From an uncultured Paracoccus sp. (GTDB lineage Bacteria; Pseudomonadota; Alphaproteobacteria; Rhodobacterales; Rhodobacteraceae): 20,124 nt of DNA. The DNA lies in assembly GCA_937859005.1 (NCBI GenBank), contig CALLYR010000184.1, positions 1-20,124 of the forward strand. Reading direction: 5' to 3'. Of the stretch, positions 1 through 7,210 are shown one piece after another. The first letter of the stretch is position 1; every line of letters starts with the position of its first letter. The position numbers and the translations under genes are program-made. The notes beneath the pieces were generated by a model that was not told where the DNA came from, ran no database searches, and saw only the letters and a program-made list of their open reading frames with translations.

Positions 1-1245
1 CGGGGCGTGAACGCCATCGCGATGGACATGGTCCCGTGCATCAGCCGCGCGCAGAAGATGGACGCGCTGTCGTCCATGGCCAATATCGCGGGCTATCGGG
101 CCGTGATCGAGGCCGCGGGCAACTTCGGCCGCTTCTTCACGGGCCAGGTGACGGCGGCGGGCAAGGTGCCGCCGGCCAAGGTGCTGGTCGTGGGCGCGGG
201 CGTCGCGGGCCTTGCCGCCATCGGCGCCGCGACCAGCCTGGGCGCGCAGGTCTATGCCTTCGACGTGCGCCCCGAAGTGGCCGAGCAGATCGAATCGATG
301 GGGGCCGAGTTCGTCTATCTGGACTTTGCCGACACCCAGGACGGGGCTGAAACCGGCGGCTATGCCAAGCCCTCGTCGCCGGAGTTCCTGGCCAAGCAGC
401 TGGATAAATTCCGCGAACTTGCGCCCGACATGGACATCGTCATCACCACCGCGCTGATCCCCGGCCGTCCCGCGCCCAAGCTGTGGACCGAGGACATGGT
501 GGCCGCGATGAAATCGGGCAGCGTCATCGTGGACCTGGCCGCCGAACGCGGCGGCAACTGCGACCTGACCGTGCCGGATGAAAAGATCGTCACCGAAAAC
601 GGCGTCACCATCATCGGCTATACCGATTTCCCGTCCCGCATGGGCGCGCAGGCCTCCGAGCTTTACGGCAACAACGTCCGCCACATGATGGCGGACCTGA
701 CGCCGGGCAAGGACGGGCAGGTCGTCCACAACATGGAGGACGATGTCATCCGCGGCGCCACCGTGGCGTATCAGGGCGACATCACCTTCCCCCCGCCGCC
801 GCCCAAGGTGCAGGCCATCGCCGCGGCCCGGCCCAAGGAAAAGCCGAAGGAACTGACCCCCGAGGAGCGCCGCGCCCATGAGGTGGCCGAGTTCCGCGGC
901 CAGACCCGCCGCCAAATCTCCCTGCTGGGCACGGGCGCGGTTGTCATGCTGCTGATCGGGCTGTTTGCGCCCGCATCCTTCCTGTCGCATTTCATCGTCT
1001 TCGTGCTGGCCTGCTTCATCGGCTTCAGCGTGATCTGGAACGTCAGCCATTCGCTGCACACGCCGCTGATGGCGGTGACGAACGCGATCTCGTCGATCAT
1101 CATCCTGGGGGCGCTGATGCAGATCGGGTCGGGCTCGGCGTGGATCGTGATCCTTGCAGCGCTGTCCGTCCTGATGGCCTCCGTCAACATTGTCGGCGGT
1201 TTCCTCGTCACCCGGCGGATGCTCGCCATGTTCCAGAAGTCGTGA
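1..1245 (+). CDS. pntA: NAD(P) transhydrogenase alpha subunit, 5'-truncated by window edge
   Basis: This subunit binds NAD(H) in the membrane-bound transhydrogenase, which uses the proton gradient to drive hydride transfer from NADH to NADP+. The reading frame is open at base 1, so the true start lies upstream; about 414 residues are visible, and E. coli PntA has 510. The visible part begins in the NADH-site loop (ISRAQKMDALSSMANIAGYR), then shows a Rossmann GAGVAGLAAIGAA motif near base 195. A proline-rich and charged linker (about 785-895) leads to four hydrophobic segments (about 930-1230). The alpha subunit therefore carries membrane helices, as in the two-subunit E. coli type and not the three-subunit Rhodospirillum type. 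The stop is followed by an SD and pntB 10 bases later, so the two form an operon. Oddity: the invariant Arg before ISRAQ is Cys (codon 37-39). Confidence 0.96.
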   Translation, partial: RGVNAIAMDMVPCISRAQKMDALSSMANIAGYRAVIEAAGNFGRFFTGQVTAAGKVPPAKVLVVGAGVAGLAAIGAATSLGAQVYAFDVRPEVAEQIESMGAEFVYLDFADTQDGAETGGYAKPSSPEFLAKQLDKFRELAPDMDIVITTALIPGRPAPKLWTEDMVAAMKSGSVIVDLAAERGGNCDLTVPDEKIVTENGVTIIGYTDFPSRMGAQASELYGNNVRHMMADLTPGKDGQVVHNMEDDVIRGATVAYQGDITFPPPPPKVQAIAAARPKEKPKELTPEERRAHEVAEFRGQTRRQISLLGTGAVVMLLIGLFAPASFLSHFIVFVLACFIGFSVIWNVSHSLHTPLMAVTNAISSIIILGALMQIGSGSAWIVILAALSVLMASVNIVGGFLVTRRMLAMFQKS

Positions 1246-1255
1246 GGAGGCGCTG

Positions 1256-2773
1256 ATGGCCACCACCGTGATCACCACCGCCGAACCCGTTCTGGTCTCC
1301 GACGCGGCCCCCCGCGTGCTGGATGCCCTGCCGGCCTACGGCTTCACCACCGCCGCCTATGTCGTCGCGGCGGTCCTGTTCATCCTGTCGCTGGGCGGCC
1401 TGTCCGGGCAGGAAAGCGCGAAACGCGCGGTCTGGTACGGCATCGTCGGCATGGCGCTGGCGGTGCTGGCGACCATCTTCGGCCCCGGCGCCGGCAACTG
1501 GTTGGTGACGCTCATCATGATCGTGATCGGCGGTGCGGGCGGCTGGGTGCTGGCCACGCGCGTCCAGATGACGGAAATGCCGCAACTGATCGCCGCGATG
1601 CACAGCCTCGTGGGCCTTGCCGCCGTGTTCATCGGGCTGAACGCCCAGATCGAACTGGGCCGCGTGCTGCGCGCCCGCGCCGATGGCGTGGCGGACGCCT
1701 TCCACGGCTTTGCCGCCGTGCTGGCGCACAAGACGCCCGCCGAACTGGCCATGCTGAAGGTCGAGGTGGGCCTGGGCGTCTTCATCGGCGCGGTGACCTT
1801 CACCGGCTCGATCGTGGCCTTCGGCAAGCTGGCGGGCAAGATCGACGGCAAGCCGAAGAAACTGCCGGGCGGCCACATGCTGAACCTGGGCGCGGCGCTG
1901 CTGTCCCTGCTGCTGCTGGTCCTTTACTGCGCGGGCTGGGGTCCGGCGATGCTGTGGCTGCTGGGGATCGCGCTGATCGCCTGCTTCATCGGCTGGCATC
2001 TCATCATGGGCATCGGCGGCGCCGACATGCCGGTCGTGGTGTCCTTGCCGAACAGCTATTCGGGCTGGGCCGCGGCCGCCATCGGCTTCACGCTGGGCAA
2101 CGACCTGCTGATCGTGACCGGCGCGCTGGTCGGCTCGTCGGGTGCGATCCTGTCCTATATCATGTGCCGCGCGATGAACCGCAGCTTCATCAGCGTGATC
2201 CTGGGCGGCTTTGGCGGCACCACGGGTCCGGCGATGGAGATCGCGGGCGAGCAGATCGCCATCGATGCCGAAGGCGTGGCCGCGGCCCTGAACGATGCCG
2301 ACAGCATCGTCATCGTCCCCGGCTATGGCATGGCCGTGGCGCAGGCGCAGCAGGCGGTCAGCGAACTGACCCGCAAGCTGCGCGAGGCGGGCAAGAACGT
2401 GCGCTTTGCCATCCACCCGGTGGCCGGCCGCCTGCCGGGGCACATGAACGTGCTGCTGGCCGAGGCCAGGGTGCCCTATGACATCGTGCTGGAGATGGAC
2501 GAGATCAACGAGGACTTCCCCTCGACCGACGTGGTGATCGTCATCGGCTCGAACGACATCGTGAACCCGGCCGCGCAGGAAGACCCCAACAGCCCCATCG
2601 CCGGGATGCCGGTGCTGGAGGTCTGGAAGGCCAAGCATGTGTTCGTGTCCAAGCGCGGGCAGGGCACCGGCTATTCCGGGATCGAGAATCCGCTGTTCTA
2701 CAAGGAGAACACGCGGATGTTCTATGGCGATGCGAGGAAGAGCGTGGATGCGCTGCTGCCGCTGATCGACTGA
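1256..2773 (+). CDS. pntB: NAD(P) transhydrogenase beta subunit
   Basis: This is the membrane and NADP(H)-binding subunit of the PntAB proton pump. The 505-residue product has a run of hydrophobic segments over about residues 20-290 (domain II). Domain III follows, with the NADP-site motif VPGYGMAVAQAQ and a closing block typical of the family (NPAAQEDPNSPIAGMPVLEV, then KRGQGTGYSG and NPLFYKENTRMF). I chose the ATG at 1256 because GAGGAGG lies directly upstream, overlapping the pntA stop, and because the protein then starts like other PntB proteins; the frame stays open further upstream inside pntA. Length is slightly above the 462 of E. coli, owing to a longer N-terminus. It is co-transcribed with pntA and ends just before a strong terminator. 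Confidence 0.97.
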   Translation: MATTVITTAEPVLVSDAAPRVLDALPAYGFTTAAYVVAAVLFILSLGGLSGQESAKRAVWYGIVGMALAVLATIFGPGAGNWLVTLIMIVIGGAGGWVLATRVQMTEMPQLIAAMHSLVGLAAVFIGLNAQIELGRVLRARADGVADAFHGFAAVLAHKTPAELAMLKVEVGLGVFIGAVTFTGSIVAFGKLAGKIDGKPKKLPGGHMLNLGAALLSLLLLVLYCAGWGPAMLWLLGIALIACFIGWHLIMGIGGADMPVVVSLPNSYSGWAAAAIGFTLGNDLLIVTGALVGSSGAILSYIMCRAMNRSFISVILGGFGGTTGPAMEIAGEQIAIDAEGVAAALNDADSIVIVPGYGMAVAQAQQAVSELTRKLREAGKNVRFAIHPVAGRLPGHMNVLLAEARVPYDIVLEMDEINEDFPSTDVVIVIGSNDIVNPAAQEDPNSPIAGMPVLEVWKAKHVFVSKRGQGTGYSGIENPLFYKENTRMFYGDARKSVDALLPLID

Positions 2774-2796
2774 GCCGACAGGCCGCAAACCCGAAG

Positions 2797-2822
2797 CCCC
2801 CGCCCGCCCGGCGGGGGTTTTT
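2797..2822 (+). terminator. Rho-independent terminator of pntAB
   Basis: An 8-bp perfect stem (CCCCCGCC 2797-2804, GGCGGGGG 2810-2817) with a 5-base loop is followed by five T residues (2818-2822). It lies 24 bases after the pntB stop codon, in the right orientation to end the pntAB transcript. Confidence 0.9.
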
Positions 2823-2844
2823 CATTTGGCGCGGTCCCTGAACG

Positions 2845-2869
2845 AAAAAACCCCTGCAACGCGCAGGGG
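2845..2869 (-). terminator. Rho-independent terminator of the L,D-transpeptidase gene
   Basis: On the minus strand a 7-bp stem (GCCCCTGC class; arms 2851-2857 and 2863-2869, loop 2858-2862) runs into six T residues (A tract 2845-2850 on plus). It lies about 27 bases beyond the minus-strand stop at 2896. Together with the pntAB terminator it insulates two converging units. Confidence 0.88.
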
Positions 2870-2895
2870 CTTGGGTCATGTCCCGGTCCGGCGTC

Positions 2896-3408
2896 TCAGG
2901 GATTGATCTGGATCGGCGTGCCATCGCGGACCATGGCATAGATGTCCTCGATCTCGGCGTCGGTGACGGCGACGCAGCCGGCGGTCCAGTCGTGTTTCAC
3001 CGGAGCCAGCGCCCGACCCTCCGGCCCCTGGCCGTGGATGAAGATGTCGTTGCCCGGATGCTTTCCCTGCGACGCGGCAAAGGCCACGTCCTGCGGGTTC
3101 GGATAGGACACGCCGATCGACAGGTGATACCGGCTGTCGGGGTTGCGGCGGTCGATGAAGTAATTTCCCTCGGGCGTCTTGCCGTCGCCCGAGAACTGCT
3201 TGTGGCCCTGCGGCTCGTTCCCCAGGCCCACGTTGTAGGCCCCGATGATCGAACTGCCGCTGAGCAGCAGCATCTGCCGGGCCGACTTGTTGACCACGAC
3301 CTGCGTTACCGGCGGCCCGGAATAGGTCTTGAACTTGCTGGGCCCGCAAGAGGCGAGCGCGCCGAGCAGCATCACCGCAAGCGCGGTTCGCAGGTGGCTG
3401 GTCATCAT
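2896..3408 (-). CDS. L,D-transpeptidase (YkuD family) lipoprotein
   Basis: This is a 170-residue periplasmic enzyme of the YkuD/ErfK fold, which forms 3-3 peptidoglycan cross-links or attaches proteins to peptidoglycan. A lipoprotein signal ends in the lipobox LASC (Cys21). The catalytic region shows IFIHG (His125) and, about 20 residues on, DWTAGCVAVTD with nucleophile Cys145. TAGC replaces the common HGC, as in many family members (family knowledge). Two adjacent ATG codons fit (3408 and 3405). AAGGGGA lies 3 bases before the first and 6 before the second, so the second may be the one used. The gene is divergent from the DUF3422 gene and has its own terminator. Whether it cross-links peptidoglycan or anchors a protein cannot be told from the sequence. 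Confidence 0.9.
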   Translation of the reverse strand: MMTSHLRTALAVMLLGALASCGPSKFKTYSGPPVTQVVVNKSARQMLLLSGSSIIGAYNVGLGNEPQGHKQFSGDGKTPEGNYFIDRRNPDSRYHLSIGVSYPNPQDVAFAASQGKHPGNDIFIHGQGPEGRALAPVKHDWTAGCVAVTDAEIEDIYAMVRDGTPIQINP

Positions 3409-3473
3409 CTGTCCCCTTGCTGGCGTTTGGACCGAATGTGCCCGAAACCCGTGCCGGCAGGCAACCGCGCGGG

Positions 3474-3503
3474 CCATCACGAAAACATCCATCACGAAAA
3501 CAT
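3474..3503. repeat. Perfect 15-bp tandem duplication between divergent genes
   Basis: The unit CCATCACGAAAACAT occurs twice head to tail (3474-3488 and 3489-3503). It is an AT-richer island in the 153-base gap between the L,D-transpeptidase and DUF3422 genes, where promoters for both must lie. Function is unknown; it could be a paired regulator site or a replication-slippage product. Confidence 0.75.
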
Positions 3504-3561
3504 GACGGGGCCGGGCGGGTCGGGCTTGCGGAACGGCGCGAATCGCGCTTTCGCTGCAGGC

Positions 3562-4893
3562 ATGAACGACACGGCTGATCCTGTCCCCGACCCCATCGAC
3601 CATCCGCTGCGATACCGGATGGTGAACGAACTGCACGCCCGGCCCTCGGCCCGGCTGCGCGCGCCCTGCACGGTGGTCTATGCCGCCTTCAAGGAGCCGC
3701 GCGATGCCGCGAATCGTGACCGCAGCGCCGATCTGGCCCATCTGGCGGCGCTGACCGCGCGTCACGGCGCCCCCGCGCCGCAGCCCGGCGCCGGCCATTA
3801 CGCCGCCCCCATCGGCCGGCACGAGTTGCGCTGGGAAAGCCATACCGAGTTCGTCAGCTATGCCGCCTTTGCCCCCGGCCTGCCGCAGCGCGCCTTTGAC
3901 CCCGCGGCGGCCGAGGTGTTCCCCGCCGCCTGGCAGGCCGCCGCCCCCGGCCGGCGCATCGCCGCCGCGCTGGTTCAGGTGGATCTGCTGCCCGACGATC
4001 CCACCGAGATTACTCCGATGCTGGAATCCTGGTTCGCCGCCGACGGGCTGACCGCATTCTGGGTGCTGGACGAGGCGGCGGTGATCGCGGGCGATTTCCG
4101 CATCGACCCGGCGGGGTTCATGCGCTTTGCGATCTTCGTGGGACCCGACACCGGGCCGGGGCGTATCGGCCGCATCGTGCAGCGGGTGCTGGAACTGGAA
4201 ACCTATCGCGCGATGGCGATGCTGGGCCTGCCCCGCAGCCAGGACCTGACGCGGCAGTTGAATGCGCTGGACACCCGGCTGTCGGCACTGATGGAGGGGA
4301 TGAGCGACGATTCCCGCTCGACCGAGGCGGTGCTGCACGACCTGCTGGACCTGTCGTCGCAACTGGAAGGGACCGCGATGCAGCACGGTTTCCGCTTTGG
4401 CGCGACCGAGGCCTATGAGGCGATCGTGCATGACCGCATCAGGACCCTGCGCGAAAGCCGCTTCATGTCCCGCCAGACCCTGTCCGAATTCATGACCCGC
4501 CGGTTCGAGCCCGCGATGCGGACCGTGCGATCCGCCCGGCAGCGTCTGGCCGCGATGCTGGACCGCGCCGAACGCGCGGGAGAGCTGCTGCGCACCCGCG
4601 TCGATGTGCAGCGCCGTGCGCAGAATCAGGCGCTGCTGGAACGCATGGACCGCCGCGCCGACCTGCAACTGCGTCTGCAGCACACGGTCGAGGGGCTGTC
4701 GGTGGTGGCGATCAGCTATTACGCCGTGGGGCTGCTGGGTTATGCGGCCTATCCGCTGGCGCAGATGGCGGGCATCGACAAGGCGCTGCTGGTCGCGGGG
4801 CTGACGCCGGCGGTGGTGCTGGCGGTCTGGGGGGCAATGCGCCGCATACGCGCCGGGTTGCACCGCGCGGCGGGCGGCCCTGACGGTCACTGA
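3562..4893 (+). CDS. DUF3422 family membrane-anchored protein
   Basis: The 443-residue product matches the DUF3422 family of alpha- and betaproteobacteria, whose function is not established. The N-terminus shows the family's DHPLRYRMVNELHARPSARL block. The middle is rich in Arg, Glu and Leu and looks coiled-coil (about residues 210-370). Two hydrophobic segments near the C-terminus (VVAISYYAVGLLGYAAYPLA and LLVAGLTPAVVLAVWGAM) should anchor it in the inner membrane, with the short charged tail on the same side as the long N-domain. The frame is open upstream to 2878, but the ATG at 3562 is where family similarity begins. No clear SD precedes it (GCAGGC only). It is divergent from the L,D-transpeptidase gene, which may hint at an envelope role, but that is inference. 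Confidence 0.88.
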   Translation: MNDTADPVPDPIDHPLRYRMVNELHARPSARLRAPCTVVYAAFKEPRDAANRDRSADLAHLAALTARHGAPAPQPGAGHYAAPIGRHELRWESHTEFVSYAAFAPGLPQRAFDPAAAEVFPAAWQAAAPGRRIAAALVQVDLLPDDPTEITPMLESWFAADGLTAFWVLDEAAVIAGDFRIDPAGFMRFAIFVGPDTGPGRIGRIVQRVLELETYRAMAMLGLPRSQDLTRQLNALDTRLSALMEGMSDDSRSTEAVLHDLLDLSSQLEGTAMQHGFRFGATEAYEAIVHDRIRTLRESRFMSRQTLSEFMTRRFEPAMRTVRSARQRLAAMLDRAERAGELLRTRVDVQRRAQNQALLERMDRRADLQLRLQHTVEGLSVVAISYYAVGLLGYAAYPLAQMAGIDKALLVAGLTPAVVLAVWGAMRRIRAGLHRAAGGPDGH

Positions 4894-4962
4894 TGGCGGG
4901 GACGTGACTTGCCGCAGGGCAAAGCCGCGGCAATCATGGCCGAGACTGCATCGGAGAAGATC

Positions 4963-5037
4963 ATGAAAACCATTCTTGCCCTTTCGGCCGTGCTGGCGCT
5001 GGCTGCCTGTGGCGTTCCTTTCGTACCGTTCGTCTGA
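4963..5037 (+). CDS. 24-residue micro-lipoprotein
   Basis: This short frame encodes a 24-residue peptide with a complete lipoprotein signal: MKT, a hydrophobic core, and the lipobox LALAAC. Processing at the Cys would leave only nine residues (CGVPFVPFV). A good SD (GGAGAA, 4954-4959) is correctly spaced from the ATG. The stop TGA shares its last base with the ATG of the downstream ArsC-like gene (TGATG), a usual sign of translational coupling. I recognise no defined family, though entericidin-like small lipoproteins are comparable in size. SD, lipobox and overlap together argue that it is real; it would be missed by length cut-offs. Confidence 0.65.
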   Translation: MKTILALSAVLALAACGVPFVPFV

Positions 5038-5387
5038 TGGCGGCCGACAGGCGGCTGACGATGTTCGGCCTGACCCATTGCTCGACCTGCCAGAAGGCGC
5101 AGGCGGCGCTTGAGGCTGCCGGCTGGACGGTCGAGTTCCGCGACGTGAAGGACGCCCCTCTGGACGAGGCGGAGCGGCAGCGTCTGGCGGACGAGTTCGG
5201 CGACAAGATCGTCAACCGCGCCAGCCTGACCTGGCGCGCGATGTCGGACGAGGAACGCGCCGCCGATCCCGTAGCGATGATGGGCGAACGGCCATCGGTG
5301 ATGAAACGCCCCGCGATCGTCGCGGGCGATGCGCGGCTGCTGGGCTGGACCGCGAATGTCAAACGCGCGCTGGGGGTCCCGGCCTAG
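5037..5387 (+). CDS. ArsC/Spx-family thioredoxin-fold protein
   Basis: The product has 116 residues from the ATG at 5037. It belongs to the arsenate reductase (ArsC)/Spx/YffB thioredoxin-fold family. The N-terminus shows MFGLTHCSTCQKA with a CxxC pair (Cys15, Cys18), and the C-terminal half shows SVMKRPAIV, matching the family's conserved Arg-Pro element. True arsenate reductases of this fold use a single active-site Cys and three Arg residues; the CxxC form is closer to Spx/YffB-type proteins, whose role is often unknown. Starting at the second ATG (5061) would give the usual family N-terminus, but the upstream ATG overlaps the stop of the micro-lipoprotein, which suggests coupling. Its TAG stop overlaps the stop of the opposing YitT-like gene. 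Confidence 0.82.
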   Translation: MAADRRLTMFGLTHCSTCQKAQAALEAAGWTVEFRDVKDAPLDEAERQRLADEFGDKIVNRASLTWRAMSDEERAADPVAMMGERPSVMKRPAIVAGDARLLGWTANVKRALGVPA

Positions 5388-5995
5388 ACGATGTAACGGT
5401 CGCGGCGGTGGTTGATGGCGATCACCAGATTCAGCACCGCCGCCCCCAGCCCCGACCACAGCACCCGGTCCCAGGGCATCACCGCAAAGGCCGCGGCGAA
5501 CAGCACCGCATCGAACCCCATCTGCACCCAGCCCGCGCGGATGCCGAAGCGGTCCTGCACGTCCAGCGCAACCGCCCCGATGCCGCCCAGGCTGGTGCGG
5601 TGGCGAAACAGCGCCAGCAGCGCCGAGCCTGACACGAATCCCGCCAGCACCGCCGCGGCGGCGGGATGGATCTGGTCGATATGGATCAGCCGCGGCAGCG
5701 CCAGGCTGACCGCCACCATCAGAAGCACCGCGGCAATGGTGCGGCGCAGGAACCCCGCCCCCAGCCGGCGATAGCCAAAGCCGTAAAAGGGCAGGCTGAG
5801 GACCAGATAGACCGGGCCGAAGTTCCAGCCGGTACCCTGAGAGATCAGCAGTGCCAGCCCCGCCAGTTGCCCCGTGATCAGCCCCGCGCCAGCCAGAAGG
5901 AAAGCGCCGAACGCCCCCATCGTGGCGCCGAACAGGATACCCTGCGCATCCTCGGCGCGGGTATGGGGATGGAGCGGGGGATTGGCGTCCTTCAT
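5384..5995 (-). CDS. YitT-family (DUF161) integral membrane protein
   Basis: The 203-residue product has five or six hydrophobic segments, starting with FGATMGAFGAFLLAGAG. The second shows the YitT/DUF161 signature TGWNFGPVYLVLSLPFYGFGYRRLG split over a helix (SLPFYGFGYRRLG). Helices around residues 95-115, 120-140 and 160-195 follow. Many family members carry a C-terminal DUF2179 domain and run to about 280 residues; this one lacks it. Substrate and function are unknown. The chosen ATG at 5995 has only a weak SD, and the frame stays open upstream into the nucleoside hydrolase gene (to 6175), but similarity begins near this Met. It lies 65 bases after the nucleoside hydrolase gene on the same strand, so the two may be co-transcribed. 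Confidence 0.83.
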   Translation of the reverse strand: MKDANPPLHPHTRAEDAQGILFGATMGAFGAFLLAGAGLITGQLAGLALLISQGTGWNFGPVYLVLSLPFYGFGYRRLGAGFLRRTIAAVLLMVAVSLALPRLIHIDQIHPAAAAVLAGFVSGSALLALFRHRTSLGGIGAVALDVQDRFGIRAGWVQMGFDAVLFAAAFAVMPWDRVLWSGLGAAVLNLVIAINHRRDRYIV

Positions 5996-6060
5996 GCGCG
6001 CGCCATGCCGCGGGACGGCGGCATTGTCCAGTGGGCGCGCAGCCGCAGGATGCGCGGCGT

Positions 6061-7008
6061 TCAGCCCTGCGGGCGATCCAGCCGGCCGATGCGGTCGGCC
6101 ATCAGGTCGAACAGCCGGTCCCGGTTCACGTCGCCGATGAACAGCGCATTCGCGGACCGGTCGGTCACGCCCCACCAGTCGGCAACGGTCATGCCGGCGG
6201 TGAAGCGGCCCTCGGTTTCGATTTCCACATTGACGCGGCGGCCGGAAAACAGGCCGGGTGCGATCAGCCAGGCGATCGTGCAGGGATCGTGCAGCGGCGC
6301 GCCGCCGCTGCCGTATTTGGCCATGTCGTGACGTTCGAAAAAGCCGGTCCAGCTTGCCACCGCCGCGCCCACCGGGCCGGACCTTCCGATCCGCTCCACC
6401 CAGTCGCGCGAGGTCAGCGCCTTGTGCGTCACGTCGAGCGGCATGGCCACCAGATCGACGCCCGCGGCAAAGACCTGGGCCGCGGCTTCGGGATCGACGA
6501 AGATGTTGAACTCGGCTGCCGGGGTAACGTTGCCGACCTCGAAACAGGCGCCGCCCATCAGCACGATGCGCCGGACGCGCGGAATGATGTCGGGCGCGCG
6601 GCGAAAGGCCGTGGCGATGTTCGTCAGCGGCCCGATGGGGACCAGCGTGACCGTACCTGCGGGTTCACGGCGCAGCGTGTCGATGATGAAATCGATGCCA
6701 TGGCGACCCTGCAGCGGCATCGTCGGGTCGGGCAGGCTGATGCCGTCCAGCCCGGTCCTGCCATGGACCTGTTCCGCCGTGACCAGCCTGCGCGACAAGG
6801 GCGCGTCGCAGCCGGCGAAGACGGGAATGTCCGTGCGCCCGGCCAGTTCGCAGACGATGCGCGCGTTCCGGGCGGTCAGGGGCAGCGGCACGTTGCCCGC
6901 GACCACCGTGATCCCCAGCACCTCGATTTCCGGCGAGGCGAAGGCCAGCAGGATCGCCACCGCGTCGTCCTGTCCGGGATCGGTGTCGATGATGACCTTC
7001 TGCGGCAT
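6061..7008 (-). CDS. Inosine/uridine-preferring nucleoside hydrolase family protein
   Basis: This enzyme should cleave the N-glycosidic bond of ribonucleosides, releasing ribose and base for salvage. The 315-residue length is usual. The calcium-binding aspartate cluster DTDPGQDDA sits at residues 8-16. The middle holds MGGACFEVGNVTPAAEFNIF followed by DPEAA, and the C-terminal active-site His-Asp lies at HDPC (His240, Asp241). All are hallmark positions of the IunH family; base preference cannot be read from the sequence. The ATG is preceded by GGGGGAT at a workable distance, and a good promoter lies at 7043-7072. It is followed by the YitT-like gene on the same strand, which could be a membrane partner, but nothing in the sequence proves that. 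Confidence 0.93.
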   Translation of the reverse strand: MPQKVIIDTDPGQDDAVAILLAFASPEIEVLGITVVAGNVPLPLTARNARIVCELAGRTDIPVFAGCDAPLSRRLVTAEQVHGRTGLDGISLPDPTMPLQGRHGIDFIIDTLRREPAGTVTLVPIGPLTNIATAFRRAPDIIPRVRRIVLMGGACFEVGNVTPAAEFNIFVDPEAAAQVFAAGVDLVAMPLDVTHKALTSRDWVERIGRSGPVGAAVASWTGFFERHDMAKYGSGGAPLHDPCTIAWLIAPGLFSGRRVNVEIETEGRFTAGMTVADWWGVTDRSANALFIGDVNRDRLFDLMADRIGRLDRPQG

Positions 7009-7042
7009 GGATCGCGATCCCCCGTTGGATGGATGATCCGTC

Positions 7043-7072
7043 TTGATAGGGCCTGGTTTCCCTGCCAGTCAA
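7043..7072 (-). promoter_or_regulatory. Sigma-70-type promoter of the nucleoside hydrolase gene
   Basis: On the minus strand TTGACT (7067-7072, 5 of 6) and TATCAA (7043-7048, 4 of 6) are separated by 18 bases. Transcription would start near 7036, giving a leader of about 28 bases that includes the SD. Confidence 0.55.
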
Positions 7073-7107
7073 AGGGCGGTTTTCCGTGGAATGCCTCGTG
7101 GGAGGGG

Positions 7108-7135
7108 ACGACCTGCCGCAGGGGCGGCAGGTCGT
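7108..7135. other. 12-bp perfect stem, 4-base loop
   Basis: ACGACCTGCCGC (7108-7119) and GCGGCAGGTCGT (7124-7135) form a perfect hairpin around AGGG. A weaker hairpin (GCGGACC 7152-7158, GGTCCGC 7165-7171) lies beside it. Both fall downstream of the fbpA-like stop at 7211 on the minus strand. No T tract follows, so the pair may protect the mRNA 3' end or act with Rho, and is not a classical intrinsic terminator. Confidence 0.6.
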
Positions 7136-7210
7136 GTTCCAGGGCCGCGGCGCGGACCCTGACAGGTCCGCCACGCGCCCATGTCGTCACGGTCGCAGTC
7201 GGCGCCGGTC

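Noticed and set aside
1208..2788. 526-residue minus-strand frame over pntB
   Set aside because: His/Gln/Arg/Asp-rich composition typical of the antisense frame of a GC-rich gene; pntB on the plus strand is certain.
2896..4890. 664-residue minus-strand frame covering the DUF3422 gene
   Set aside because: Only its last 170 codons (L,D-transpeptidase) are real; the rest is an antisense shadow of a GC-rich gene, with no family features and a lipoprotein signal starting only at 3408.
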